Shown: in pieces, positions 8,421 through 16,175 of the stretch
How positions within the stretch are numbered: position 1 is the stretch's first letter
Layout of the letters: each line of letters opens with the position of its first letter
Assembly: GCA_046328035.1 (NCBI GenBank)
Contig: JAXLXI010000024.1
Location: 1 to 64,000, forward strand
Origin: JBGASG01 sp046328035
GTDB taxonomy: Bacteria > Cyanobacteriota > Vampirovibrionia > Obscuribacterales > Obscuribacteraceae
Length of the DNA stretch: 64,000 nucleotides
Direction: 5' to 3'
The notes under the pieces: generated by a model
The model's input: the letters and a program-made list of their open reading frames with translations, nothing else
What the model was told of the DNA's origin: nothing
Databases searched by the model: none
Translations under genes and position numbers: made by a program

Positions 8421-8552
8421 TTACTTGTGATGTGGTCCGGTCGGCTTTTGCGGCTTGGTGGCATCGGCGCCAATCTGAAATCCGGTGGCACACGCCACCG
8501 CAAGCATCAGGCAAACGAATAGACTGGACGCGATGTACATGTTTTTTCCCAT
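8421..8552 (-). CDS. 43-aa single-pass membrane or lipoprotein-like peptide
   Basis: A short frame, ATG 8552 to TAA 8421, starting 3 bp after the stop of the large DUF4178 gene. The product begins MGKNMYIASSLFVCLMLAVA and then CATGFQIGADATKPQKP, so it has one hydrophobic segment, possibly with a lipobox-like LAVAC (Cys at residue 20), and a short polar Lys/Pro tail. An internal ATG at codon 5 is an alternative start. Being embedded in a tight operon supports translation. Function unknown; it may be a small subunit of the membrane complex encoded around it. Confidence 0.55.
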   Translation of the reverse strand: MGKNMYIASSLFVCLMLAVACATGFQIGADATKPQKPTGPHHK

Positions 8553-8555
8553 GCT

Positions 8556-10148
8556 CTAGTCGTCTCCCGATGATGATTTGTAGGGCGTGAAATCGCTGTC
8601 GCTCCAGCGCTGCACTTCGGAGCCTCGCGAGCTCAGCCACGTCCAGATTGGCACAATCGAAACCAGGATCACCGCCAGCCAGTAGTTAAGCCAACCAGGC
8701 TCGTCCTTTTTGACTTTGACGTGGAACGAACCATCGACGGTGCCGGGACCGCTTTCCCAGTCGAGATTTATGTAGTAGGGACCAGGCGGTACTTTCCATA
8801 AGGTTTGCATAGCGGATGTGCTGCCTTCGCTCCAGGATCCGTCGCTGTCATAGCCGTGGTAGTACTCGATAGTATTTTCGATCGGGAAGGTTTCGTCGGT
8901 CTTGTCGTTAACCAGTTCGCCGGCGTAATAGAACCAGCTGTTGTCGACTCCGGCATCGAAGTCGAGGACGACATTGCGGTTTTCTGGAATTTCGAAAGTG
9001 CGTGTCGTGTAGCTGTTGAGCACAGGATCGTTTTCTTTGCTCTTCTGATTTGGCACGTAGAGAAAGTCCTGCTTCAACAAATCTTCCGTGCGAGTCGATA
9101 CGCAGTAAACAAACTGGATAAAGAACAGGAGCGCCAGGAAACCCAGCCATGGAAGGCGGATGCCTCGCCATGTTTCAGTCACTGCCACCGGTTGATTAGG
9201 TCCGATGCCTTTCATGTAGGGCATCTGGTCCAGGTTAAATGCCTTGCGCACCACAGACGGTTGCAGATATTCGGAGAGCGCCCAGTTCTCTTCGTTGCTG
9301 TCGGTTTCCACAGACAGCATGTAGGGCGGGCAGATGTAGTCCTTCATGTCTACTGCATCGCCGCTCTTGATCTTCCAGTAGAACTCGCCCAGGACGTAGT
9401 CGATTTCGGCTTTCCCAATATAGAAGAGTTTGTAGGTCTGGGCGTGGTAGATGACTCCGGAACTGGCTCCGGCTTCGGGTCTGTCTTTGACCGACCGGGT
9501 GATGTTCCAGTGTCCCTGATTCTCAAGGAGCCAGCGGTATCCATAGTATGGATTGAAAAGAAGGTACTCTTCCCACTGCACGCCCCATTGAACGTCGCGG
9601 CGGACGATGAAGCCGATGACTTCCCATTCGTGTCCCTGCAATTTGCCGCGTGTGCCCAGAGGGATGCGGGGTTCGCGTTTGGCTTTTTCGTAGAACCGCG
9701 TCAGAATGCGATAGCTTTCTGATGTGGCGTCTAAGATCGAATGGCAACTTTCGCAGGCGACGGAGAATGTCTGTCCCGGATTGCGAATCGTCACCGAGGC
9801 ACCGCAATTGGTGCAGGAGAAATTTTTGGCGCGCGGTCCTTGTTTCTTCTTCTCTCTCTCCGCAGCGCGTTCTTCCAATTCTTCGGTGGAGGGTGGTGCC
9901 GCAGTTGCTGCGGCGGCTGCTACCGCGTTAGGCAGAGGAGGCGGTGAGCGATGCGGTTTGTCGTCCGCGTCATCAGCATCGTCGTCGTCGTCGTCGTCCG
10001 CGTCATCCGTAACGCCGCCTGCCCCGGGGAGCGGTGGCGGCTTGCGCTTCGGTTTCTCGCCCGGTAGCGGCGGCGGCTTGCGCTTCTTCTCCGGCGGATC
10101 TGCGCCGCCGGCATCGTTGCCGCCTGGCAGATCAGAGTTTCCAGCCAT
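8556..10148 (-). CDS. Large DUF4178 protein with zinc ribbon and membrane anchor
   Basis: A 530-aa protein. Residues 1-100 are low complexity: proline-rich repeats (KRKPPPLPG twice, HRSPPPLPN) and an Asp stretch (DDADDDDDDDADDADD). Next comes a zinc ribbon (CTNC ... CESC, about residues 112-138). A DUF4178 domain then spans roughly residues 160-320 (LGTRGKLQGHEWEVIGFIVR, then LFNPYYGYRWLLENQGHW). One membrane helix is near residue 350 (LPWLGFLALLFFIQFVYC), a beta-rich presumably extracytoplasmic domain follows, and a final helix (WLAVILVSIVPIWTWL) is near residue 500. The start overlaps the end of the smaller DUF4178 gene by 17 bp. DUF4178 function is unknown; it recurs next to DUF350 and spermidine synthase-like genes. 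Confidence 0.85.
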   Translation of the reverse strand: MAGNSDLPGGNDAGGADPPEKKRKPPPLPGEKPKRKPPPLPGAGGVTDDADDDDDDDADDADDKPHRSPPPLPNAVAAAAATAAPPSTEELEERAAEREKKKQGPRAKNFSCTNCGASVTIRNPGQTFSVACESCHSILDATSESYRILTRFYEKAKREPRIPLGTRGKLQGHEWEVIGFIVRRDVQWGVQWEEYLLFNPYYGYRWLLENQGHWNITRSVKDRPEAGASSGVIYHAQTYKLFYIGKAEIDYVLGEFYWKIKSGDAVDMKDYICPPYMLSVETDSNEENWALSEYLQPSVVRKAFNLDQMPYMKGIGPNQPVAVTETWRGIRLPWLGFLALLFFIQFVYCVSTRTEDLLKQDFLYVPNQKSKENDPVLNSYTTRTFEIPENRNVVLDFDAGVDNSWFYYAGELVNDKTDETFPIENTIEYYHGYDSDGSWSEGSTSAMQTLWKVPPGPYYINLDWESGPGTVDGSFHVKVKKDEPGWLNYWLAVILVSIVPIWTWLSSRGSEVQRWSDSDFTPYKSSSGDD

Positions 10149-10764
10149 CGATATACCTCAGGTTGCGAAACTTCAGATCGTCAAATTCTCTGTAGTGCCC
10201 GCGGAAGACGCGGGTTTCTTGTTCGGCATACTCAATGGTCGCCATGCTCTCGAAGCTCCCGGCGAAATCAACGCTCGTCGATTTGCGTCCGCGCATCGCG
10301 TTCATAGGTAATTCGCCTTCGCTGAATGTGCAGCGAACGTCGCGGATGTCCTCGCAGCGCAACACGCTTTCGCCGAACTTGACGTGCAAGCCCGGATAAA
10401 CGTCGGAGCGTGCCGGAATCTCGTTCATGGCAAATGGTTTGCAGAGCGCATAGAACCCTTGCGCCTCGGCCAACCAACCGGTTTCGGAATCATTGAACAG
10501 CACGTACCACTCATTCCAGTAACCATCGTCGTAGGAGACTTGCAGCCGCCCGACCAGTTCGAACGACTTACCGTCGAACTGGCCGCTGGTGCCAATCTGC
10601 AATGGTGTCAGGTCATCCTGCAGGTCGGCCATCTCGCCTATTTTTTCTAAATCCATATCCTGGCGCACCAGTGTTGATCTGCAGAAACTGCAAACCGCAA
10701 AGACTGACGCCTTAGATTTGAATTCGACCTGCGCCCCGCACGAGGGGCAGTTGAGGGTGATCAT
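10132..10764 (-). CDS. DUF4178 protein with N-terminal zinc ribbon
   Basis: A 210-aa soluble protein. The first 35 residues form a zinc ribbon with two CxxC knuckles (LNCPSCGAQVEF and VCSFCRSTLV). A single DUF4178 domain follows (IGTSGQFDGKSFELVGRLQV, YWNEWYVLFNDSETGWLAEAQ). It is a compact version of the paralogue encoded downstream, without the proline-rich tail and membrane helices, so the two probably act together as cytosolic and membrane-bound forms. It starts at ATG 10764, 3 bp after the SPFH gene stop codon, and is translationally coupled to the next gene by a 17-bp overlap. Confidence 0.85.
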   Translation of the reverse strand: MITLNCPSCGAQVEFKSKASVFAVCSFCRSTLVRQDMDLEKIGEMADLQDDLTPLQIGTSGQFDGKSFELVGRLQVSYDDGYWNEWYVLFNDSETGWLAEAQGFYALCKPFAMNEIPARSDVYPGLHVKFGESVLRCEDIRDVRCTFSEGELPMNAMRGRKSTSVDFAGSFESMATIEYAEQETRVFRGHYREFDDLKFRNLRYIDGWKL

Positions 10765-10767
10765 TTT

Positions 10768-11760
10768 CTAGCCGATGCGTTTCATGATCTCCGCTTTCTT
10801 GGTATCGAATTCTTCCTGGGTGATGATGCCCTTCTGCAACAGATTCCCAAGCTTCTCGAGTTGCACAAACGGGTCTTCTTGGGGAGCACCGGCGGCGCCA
10901 CCAGTCGCGCCGGCCATGCCTTGCGCAAACTGTTGACCGATCACCGCACCGGCTCCCAGTCCGATGCCGGCTCCGGCCATGCCGCCCGAGTTCATGGCGG
11001 CATCTTTGATGCTGTCGGCAGCCTGGAAGTTGGCATATTTTTTCAGGTCGCCGACCAGTGCTGCTTGCGACTGTTTGTCGAGGTAGGTTTGCAGTTCTTC
11101 CGGCAAAGTGATGCTTTGCACAAGGAACGTATTCAGTTTCAAACCATACACGAAGAATTGTGGATCAAGTTCTTTCTTCAGCTCTTCGGAGAGGAGTGTT
11201 TGATTGGCGGCCAGATCCAAAAATGCTGTTTCGGCCTTGCCGAACTTGGTGGCGATGGCGGTGATTACCATGGAGCGCAGCTGCCCATCGAGTTCGCCGG
11301 CGGTGTAGACCTGTTTGGTGCCGCTGATTTTTTGATAGAACGTGCCGGGCTCTTCGATCTGATAAGAGAAGGTGCCGAAGGCGCGCAGGCGAATGACGCC
11401 GAACTCTTTGTCGCGCACGTTAATCGGTTGTTGGGTTCCCCAGCGCTGATCTATTTGTTCGCGCGTCGAGAAGAAATAAACGTCGGATTTAAAGGGCGAC
11501 TTGAATGCTTTATCCCAGTTCATCAAAGTGGTGAGGATGGGCAGCGTCTGTGTCGTCAATGTGTAACGACCGGGTGAGAAAACGTCGGCGATGTTGCCTT
11601 CGTTGACGAAGACCGCCATTTGCGAATCGCGTACGGTGAGCACCGCACCACTTTGAATTTCCTTGTCCTCTACCGGATAGCGATAAGCAAGAACGCCATT
11701 GTCCTCTTCGGTCCATTCGATAACATCGATGAACTGCTTTTTGAAAATATCGAACATCAT
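10768..11760 (-). CDS. SPFH-domain protein with C-terminal SHOCT motif (YdjI-like)
   Basis: First gene of the eight-gene leftward operon, 330 aa. Residues 1-240 form an SPFH/band-7-type domain of the virion-core-like/YdjI group (AVLTVRDSQMAVFVNEG, then RYTLTTQTLPIL). Residues 255-290 are Gly/Ala-rich. The last 35 residues (PFVQLEKLGNLLQKGIITQEEF) form a SHOCT motif, a short oligomerisation module. There is no N-terminal membrane anchor. By family knowledge these proteins assemble at membranes; B. subtilis YdjI helps recruit the PspA homologue LiaH. This supports a membrane-stress role for the operon. The promoter should lie in 11761-11915, where a perfect inverted repeat is present. Confidence 0.86.
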   Translation of the reverse strand: MMFDIFKKQFIDVIEWTEEDNGVLAYRYPVEDKEIQSGAVLTVRDSQMAVFVNEGNIADVFSPGRYTLTTQTLPILTTLMNWDKAFKSPFKSDVYFFSTREQIDQRWGTQQPINVRDKEFGVIRLRAFGTFSYQIEEPGTFYQKISGTKQVYTAGELDGQLRSMVITAIATKFGKAETAFLDLAANQTLLSEELKKELDPQFFVYGLKLNTFLVQSITLPEELQTYLDKQSQAALVGDLKKYANFQAADSIKDAAMNSGGMAGAGIGLGAGAVIGQQFAQGMAGATGGAAGAPQEDPFVQLEKLGNLLQKGIITQEEFDTKKAEIMKRIG

Positions 11761-11823
11761 TCGCTCCCGCGCGCTATCGTTACAAGCGGCTATAAGTATT
11801 TGTGTTAGTACATATAAGCTCTA

Positions 11824-11860
11824 AAGGATATCAATATTGGGCATAGAATTTGATATCCTT
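11824..11860. promoter_or_regulatory. Perfect 11-bp inverted repeat between divergent genes
   Basis: AAGGATATCAA (11824-11834) and TTGATATCCTT (11850-11860) are exact inverted copies separated by 15 bases. They lie in the 155-bp gap between the leftward SPFH operon and the rightward gene at 11916. The position suits an operator for one or both divergent promoters. A GATATC core also occurs in repeats near 28.8, 48.5 and 49.1 kb, so a dispersed repeat is an alternative reading. Confidence 0.45.
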
Positions 11861-11915
11861 GTCAACGCGCTAAGCACCCTTATACGTCAGGCAGTCAGCG
11901 AGAGTTTTCTTTCCC

Positions 11916-12092
11916 ATGACAGGTGACCTTATCTTCTTTGCCTTTATCGGCGGCATGTTTTTGCTGGGCTTGGCGGCTTGGGCTTTACTGGCGATCAGGC
12001 AATTGGCTACAGGTGCTTCCAAGCCGGATCCCAATCCTGGACAATATGATCCTGATGAAAGCAGCGTCGGGCAGGGCTCGGTTTTTCATTAG
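11916..12092 (+). CDS. 58-aa single-pass membrane protein
   Basis: ATG 11916 to TAG 12092. The protein starts MTGDLIFFAFIGGMFLLGLA, continues with WALLAIRQLA as one N-terminal membrane helix, and ends in a polar, Pro/Asp-rich cytoplasmic tail (SKPDPNPGQYDPDES). It precedes the MshEN-like gene by 27 bp and probably heads the same rightward operon. No family recognised. No strong Shine-Dalgarno sequence is visible. A clear membrane helix directly after the start codon and the operon position support it. Confidence 0.5.
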   Translation: MTGDLIFFAFIGGMFLLGLAAWALLAIRQLATGASKPDPNPGQYDPDESSVGQGSVFH

Positions 12093-12119
12093 CCAGTGCC
12101 AGATCCAGGGATCCCCACC

Positions 12120-13625
12120 ATGCAACAGCCAGGACCTCAACCGCACGACGTAGAAGAACACGTTCGCATCGGCGATTTGCTGACGGAAGCCGGCATTGTG
12201 ACGCGCGGCGACGTGGTTGAGTCGATCCAGATTTCCAAGCGCATGAACTTGCCGATTGGGCGAGTGCTTGTCATGTCCGGTGTGCTTACCGAGCTGCTTT
12301 TGACGGCGGCTTTGCAAGTGCAGGAGATGCTCAAGGAAAACAAGCTGACCATGGAGCAGGCGCATGAGGTTTTAAATCATGTCCACACGCACCAGTGTTC
12401 ACTGGATGCGGCGATGGAAGCGGTGGATTGCAAGCCGACCACTGATTTTTCCCGCAGCAAGCTGGGGCTTTTGCTGGTCGACTCGGATATCGTCACGCCC
12501 GAGCAGGTGGAAGAAGCGCTGGCTGCCAGCTTCGGCAGCGGCATTCCGCTTGGGAGCATGCTGGTTTTGCAGGGGATGCTGTCCGCTCAGCTGTTGCCTG
12601 GCATTCTTGACGCTCAGGAGCGTTTGCGAGCCGGGCGTATAAATCATATTGATGCGGTGGCCGAGATTCGCACGCAGTTCGACTATTGGGCACACGCCAA
12701 TGATTCCAAGAACAACACGGAGCTGCTCACCCTGGGCGAGCAGGGGTCTGCTCCCGGGACGGTGGCTCCGCCCAGTGGCGGCTCGCGCGTAGCCTCGACT
12801 GCGTCCAACCGTGACTTTTCCGCTAAAGACGCCGGCGGTAAAAAGAAAGGCGGGTCCTCCTCTAGAAAAGATGCCACGGGCACATACCCGCAGCTGGTCA
12901 TCTCCGGAGAGCATCCGGCGGCGGTTTCGGGGCAGAACAAGTCAATCGCGTCCGACACGGGCAGCAAGCACAGGGCGGTAGCCGAGACCGGCAAACACAA
13001 GGCGGTCTCAGAACCCGCCGGTCACGGGGCGGCGGCGGGCGGCAAATATGCCAAGCCGATTTCCGCGTCCAAGCCGACTGCCGAAGTCGGCAAAACCAAG
13101 CCAACCGACTCGCAAAAGCTCAAGGCTTACAGCGACAGTGAATCCAGTGACGAAACCGGCTCCTACGGCGCCATCTCCGGAACCTACGGTTCGGTCGTCG
13201 GCGGCGGTGGTGGTCGCTCGTCGCGGCGCAAGCGCTCGACGGACAAGCCGCCGATTATCTCTTCGCGGAAACCTGCTTATGTGCAAGTTCTCACCGATCC
13301 CGAGGACTTCCACCTGGAGAACAACGAAGACCTGTCGATGCTTTCGCTTATGGAAATGAGCGGGTTCGGCAACCGCGACGTCATGCTCGAGGGTGTGAAG
13401 GCCGCATTCAAGGATGCGGAGACGACAGTTCGCCTGGCGCAAGTGCTGGGTGTGATCAACAAGAAACATCTGGACGCCGCAGTGCTTTGCTACGCCCTGG
13501 TGTCACAGTGGAAGCTGACCATACCGGAGGCGGTGGGCGTTCTGGCTGAAGTGCGCGTCAGCGAGCAATCGGTCGAGGACGTGTTAGCCAAGCATCATTT
13601 GGCCGAAGACGACGAAGAAGACTAA
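12120..13625 (+). CDS. Protein with two MshEN/GspE-N-like domains and a long disordered linker
   Basis: A 501-aa protein from ATG 12120, preceded by CAGGGAT; an in-frame GTG at 12096 is possible but less likely. Residues 5-95 and 105-190 are related helical modules (IGDLLTEAGIVTRGDVVESI and LLLVDSDIVTPEQVEEALAA, each followed by a PxGxxLVxxGxL-type segment). They resemble the N-terminal MshEN/GSPII_E domain of type II secretion and type IV pilus ATPases, which can bind c-di-GMP. No ATPase domain follows. Instead there is a Ser/Gly/Lys-rich linker of about 200 residues with repeats such as KHRAVAETGKHKAVSEPAGH, and then a helical C-terminal domain of similar type. It may be an adaptor or regulatory protein; nucleotide binding is unproven. 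Confidence 0.7.
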   Translation: MQQPGPQPHDVEEHVRIGDLLTEAGIVTRGDVVESIQISKRMNLPIGRVLVMSGVLTELLLTAALQVQEMLKENKLTMEQAHEVLNHVHTHQCSLDAAMEAVDCKPTTDFSRSKLGLLLVDSDIVTPEQVEEALAASFGSGIPLGSMLVLQGMLSAQLLPGILDAQERLRAGRINHIDAVAEIRTQFDYWAHANDSKNNTELLTLGEQGSAPGTVAPPSGGSRVASTASNRDFSAKDAGGKKKGGSSSRKDATGTYPQLVISGEHPAAVSGQNKSIASDTGSKHRAVAETGKHKAVSEPAGHGAAAGGKYAKPISASKPTAEVGKTKPTDSQKLKAYSDSESSDETGSYGAISGTYGSVVGGGGGRSSRRKRSTDKPPIISSRKPAYVQVLTDPEDFHLENNEDLSMLSLMEMSGFGNRDVMLEGVKAAFKDAETTVRLAQVLGVINKKHLDAAVLCYALVSQWKLTIPEAVGVLAEVRVSEQSVEDVLAKHHLAEDDEED

Positions 13626-13738
13626 CCGCACCATATGCGGTGCTCGGTGACTGCCGTTACACCTATGCTGAAAGTGGAAACCTTTTTTAGTCCCGTCGTC
13701 ATATTATCAAAGTTTTCAGGTTGGAGGTTGGACAGATC

Positions 13739-14521
13739 GTGCTGCCACTAGGTGATGATGATTCCGGTTACAACACGCCCGCTGTAGTGACAATCTTGCT
13801 GATCGCGGCCAATGTTCTGGTGTTCATTCTGTTTCAGGGAATGGGTACGAACGATCAATTTACCTATGCGTGGGCGACGGTGCCGTATGAGATTTTGACC
13901 GGCACGGATGTTGCCCGCACCGTCTTCATCAATGATCCACTGAGTGGCGACGCCATCGGTAAGATCGCCTTGCAGCCGACTCCGATATCGGTCTACCTGA
14001 CTCTCTTCACATCGATGTTCATGCATGGCGGCTGGGAACACCTTTTTGGCAACATGCTGTTTCTCTATATTTTCGGCGACAACGTGGAGCACCGTATGGG
14101 CTCCGGTAAGTTTCTTCTCTTCTACCTGTTGTGCGGCTTGGGCGCTGACTTTGCGCAAATTGCTGCGACCGCGCTTTTCGGCGGCAACCAGTTTATCCCC
14201 AGTCTGGGAGCATCGGGAGCCATTTCCGGAGTGCTGGCCGGTTATCTGGTGCTGTTCCCGCAGCAGCGGGTGCGGGTGCTGATGTTCAACACCCTGCAGC
14301 AGGTGCCCGCGTTCGTCGCCATCGGTGCCTGGTTCCTTTTCCAGCTGGTCAGCGGACTGGGCGTATTGGGCGATTCATCGCAGGTCGGCGGCGTGGCTTA
14401 CGCCGCTCACATCGGCGGTTTCGTCCTCGGGTTTGTCCTGGTGCGCATGTTCGCCGGTGCCGACAACAACCAGGGTGCAACTGCACCAAGTTCGTCATTC
14501 GAACGTATGTATTACCGCTAG
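13739..14521 (+). CDS. Rhomboid-family intramembrane serine protease
   Basis: A 260-aa integral membrane protease that cleaves membrane helices within the bilayer. The start is placed at GTG 13739, 11 bases after GGAGG; a TTG at 13721 is the only longer option. Six or more hydrophobic helices are present. Diagnostic motifs are HLFGNMLFLYIFGDNVEHRMG (first-helix His and Asn), LGASGAISGV with catalytic Ser159, and AAHIGGFVLG with catalytic His224. An insertion of about 70 residues follows the first helix (VARTVFINDPLSGDAIGKIA), as in the cyanobacterial and plastid type of rhomboids. Substrates are unknown. It lies 113 bp after the MshEN-like gene and converges with the next gene. Confidence 0.93.
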   Translation: MLPLGDDDSGYNTPAVVTILLIAANVLVFILFQGMGTNDQFTYAWATVPYEILTGTDVARTVFINDPLSGDAIGKIALQPTPISVYLTLFTSMFMHGGWEHLFGNMLFLYIFGDNVEHRMGSGKFLLFYLLCGLGADFAQIAATALFGGNQFIPSLGASGAISGVLAGYLVLFPQQRVRVLMFNTLQQVPAFVAIGAWFLFQLVSGLGVLGDSSQVGGVAYAAHIGGFVLGFVLVRMFAGADNNQGATAPSSSFERMYYR

Positions 14522-14532
14522 CGCTTTCTCGT

Positions 14533-15426
14533 TTAGCGGTATTCGTTGAGCGTGTCCGTCAACAGCTTGTCGCCATCGCGCTGCGAGCTTTCGATACGCG
14601 GATCGACGGCATCCGAATCCAGCTCGCGCGCCGACTTGAACCAGGGCGGGTTGCTGAGCAGTGTGCGTTTCTTCAATTTCTTCGGCTTGAAGATGAACTT
14701 AATGGCGTGGCCTGGTGACAGTATGCCGAGCAGCAATGCCGTTTTGACGAAACCGATCGACTTGCCGTCGGCGACGGTGAACCGCTGTTGCTGTCCTTCT
14801 TCATCGAAAGCAAGCGACACATTGATGGTCATCTCGCGGGGCAACGCTGCTTCTTCAGTCAGAACTTTGGTTTCGTATTGCGGTGCGGGCAGCGGATAGG
14901 CCCGAGCAGTCGTCGGACTCTCGCTGGAGCTGGCATTGCGATTGCCAGTCTGCGGTGGTGTTGCCGATTGAGATGGTGACGGCAGTGGCACCGGACCACC
15001 CTGTTCGGACCATTCGCGGTAATACCGGCGGGCATCGGCCGTCAGTTCTAGCTCGCGCTGTTTGTTCAGGAGGTGCTGAACGATAACGAAAGTGAGCAGC
15101 GCGTTGACCAGGAAGCCGCCCAGCGTGATCACATAGATCCCATCTACAAAGACGGGCGATTGTGCCGGCGCTTTCAACGCCGCCATCAGCATCACGGTGT
15201 GGATGATGGTGGTGACGAAGAATGCGCAGCAGGCGACGATGTGCTTGCGCGACGGCGCGATTAATGCCGCCAGCACAATAAATAAGGTTGAGCCCGCCCA
15301 GTCGGTGATCACCCCGGCGGGCATCGGGCCCATATTGCCGGGCAGGTGGCTGAGCATCGACAGCACACCCGCATAGCCCAAGTACGCGACAGGCAGTATC
15401 AGAGCCCATCTCAACCCAGAATTCAT
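14533..15426 (-). CDS. Unassigned membrane protein with cytosolic C-terminal domain
   Basis: A 297-aa protein from ATG 15426 (MNSGLRWALILPVAYLGYAG); GTG 15453 is an in-frame alternative. Four hydrophobic segments lie in the first 140 residues (LPVAYLGYAGVLSML, LFIVLAALIA, IVACCAFFVTTIIHTVMLMA, VITLGGFLVNALLTFVIV). A Ser/Pro/Thr-rich linker of about 60 residues follows. The C-terminal part holds beta-strand-like stretches (EMTINVSLAFDEEG, QRFTVADGKSIGFVKTALLL) and ends in a polar tail (SAREL..DPRIESSQRDGD). I do not recognise the family. Its 3' end faces the rhomboid gene with 11 bp between the stops. Confidence 0.7.
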   Translation of the reverse strand: MNSGLRWALILPVAYLGYAGVLSMLSHLPGNMGPMPAGVITDWAGSTLFIVLAALIAPSRKHIVACCAFFVTTIIHTVMLMAALKAPAQSPVFVDGIYVITLGGFLVNALLTFVIVQHLLNKQRELELTADARRYYREWSEQGGPVPLPSPSQSATPPQTGNRNASSSESPTTARAYPLPAPQYETKVLTEEAALPREMTINVSLAFDEEGQQQRFTVADGKSIGFVKTALLLGILSPGHAIKFIFKPKKLKKRTLLSNPPWFKSARELDSDAVDPRIESSQRDGDKLLTDTLNEYR

Positions 15427-15549
15427 CTTCGATTTGTTTTCAGCGCAACCCACGACAGCGACCTTTCCAGCCCAGTTGGCTCGATGCTAACACGAAGAAG
15501 CAAAGACAAGCATATTTTTAATGATGCGGCATGTCAGTAGGGCGCCCGG

Positions 15550-16035
15550 CTAGCTGGCGCGTTCAGCATCGAGAGCTTGGTGAGCATCGAGCGCTTTCTG
15601 GTAGCGATTGGCGTGATACGCCTCAACCAGCTTCAAAGCTTTGAATCGCTTGGCTGCTTGTTCGAAGATACCCGCGTGCTCTCTAGACTCTGCGGCTTGC
15701 TCGATGAACTCGTCGACGGCCGCCTGTTCGCCTTCTTCGCGTGCAATGCGCTCGAACTCCGGATACATCTCATTGGTCTCGTAGAGTTCGCCTTCGATAG
15801 CGAGTTCTAGAAGTTTTTCGACGGTCATGCCCTCTGATGGATAGATGAGTTCCAGGTGTGCGAAGGCATGCCCGGTTTCTTCATGGGCGGTCTTTTCGAA
15901 AAGTGCGGCCACTTCTTCATTGCCCAGCTTGCGCGCGATTTTGGCAAAATAGAGATATTTGCGATTGGCCATTGATTCGCCGGCGAAGGCGGAATGCAGG
16001 TTCTCAGCGGTTTTTGATTTGTTGTTACCACTCAT
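15550..16035 (-). CDS. Rubrerythrin-like diiron protein without rubredoxin domain
   Basis: A 161-aa ferritin-like four-helix protein. Both Glu-containing iron-ligand helices are visible: LHSAFAGESMANRKYLYFAKIA, then KTAHEETGHAFAH (ExxH), and in the second half YPEFERIAREEGEQAA with AESREHAGIFEQA. Rubrerythrins reduce hydrogen peroxide and protect against oxidative stress; the canonical form has a C-terminal rubredoxin domain with two CxxC motifs. That domain is absent here, so electrons must come from a separate partner. The start ATG 16035 has GGAGGTCCGATC just upstream. The gene lies 140 bp downstream of the PerR/Fur-type regulator on the same strand, a common pairing. Confidence 0.9.
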   Translation of the reverse strand: MSGNNKSKTAENLHSAFAGESMANRKYLYFAKIARKLGNEEVAALFEKTAHEETGHAFAHLELIYPSEGMTVEKLLELAIEGELYETNEMYPEFERIAREEGEQAAVDEFIEQAAESREHAGIFEQAAKRFKALKLVEAYHANRYQKALDAHQALDAERAS

Positions 16036-16085
16036 GATCGGACCTCCAGGTGTGATGCTGATTTGTGTGATTGCGCGAGGCTGTC

Positions 16086-16115
16086 CATGCGCGTTTCTTT
16101 GAGGAAACGCGCATG
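16086..16115. terminator. Hairpin between the Fur-family and rubrerythrin genes
   Basis: CATGCGCGTTTC and GAAACGCGCATG form a perfect 12-bp stem with a six-base loop (TTTGAG). It lies 60 bp after the Fur-family gene stop and 50 bp before the rubrerythrin start. There is no T-run on the leftward strand, so it may attenuate or stabilise mRNA rather than terminate fully. Confidence 0.5.
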
Positions 16116-16175
16116 CGCGCCGACGCGGCGAGAGCTGTCTCGCGGCGCCGTTATGCCATTATGGTTTGCGGTCGG

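Noticed and set aside
8805..9722. Rightward open frame (305 codons) opposite the large DUF4178 gene
   Set aside because: Antisense to a gene with zinc-ribbon, DUF4178 and membrane features; no motif of its own.
10861..11577. Rightward open frame (238 codons) opposite the SPFH gene
   Set aside because: Antisense shadow; the SPFH and SHOCT motifs lie on the other strand.
16086..16115. PerR operator for rubrerythrin
   Set aside because: The dyad is GC-rich and unlike the TTAGAAT palindrome found upstream of the regulator; it is better explained as an RNA hairpin.
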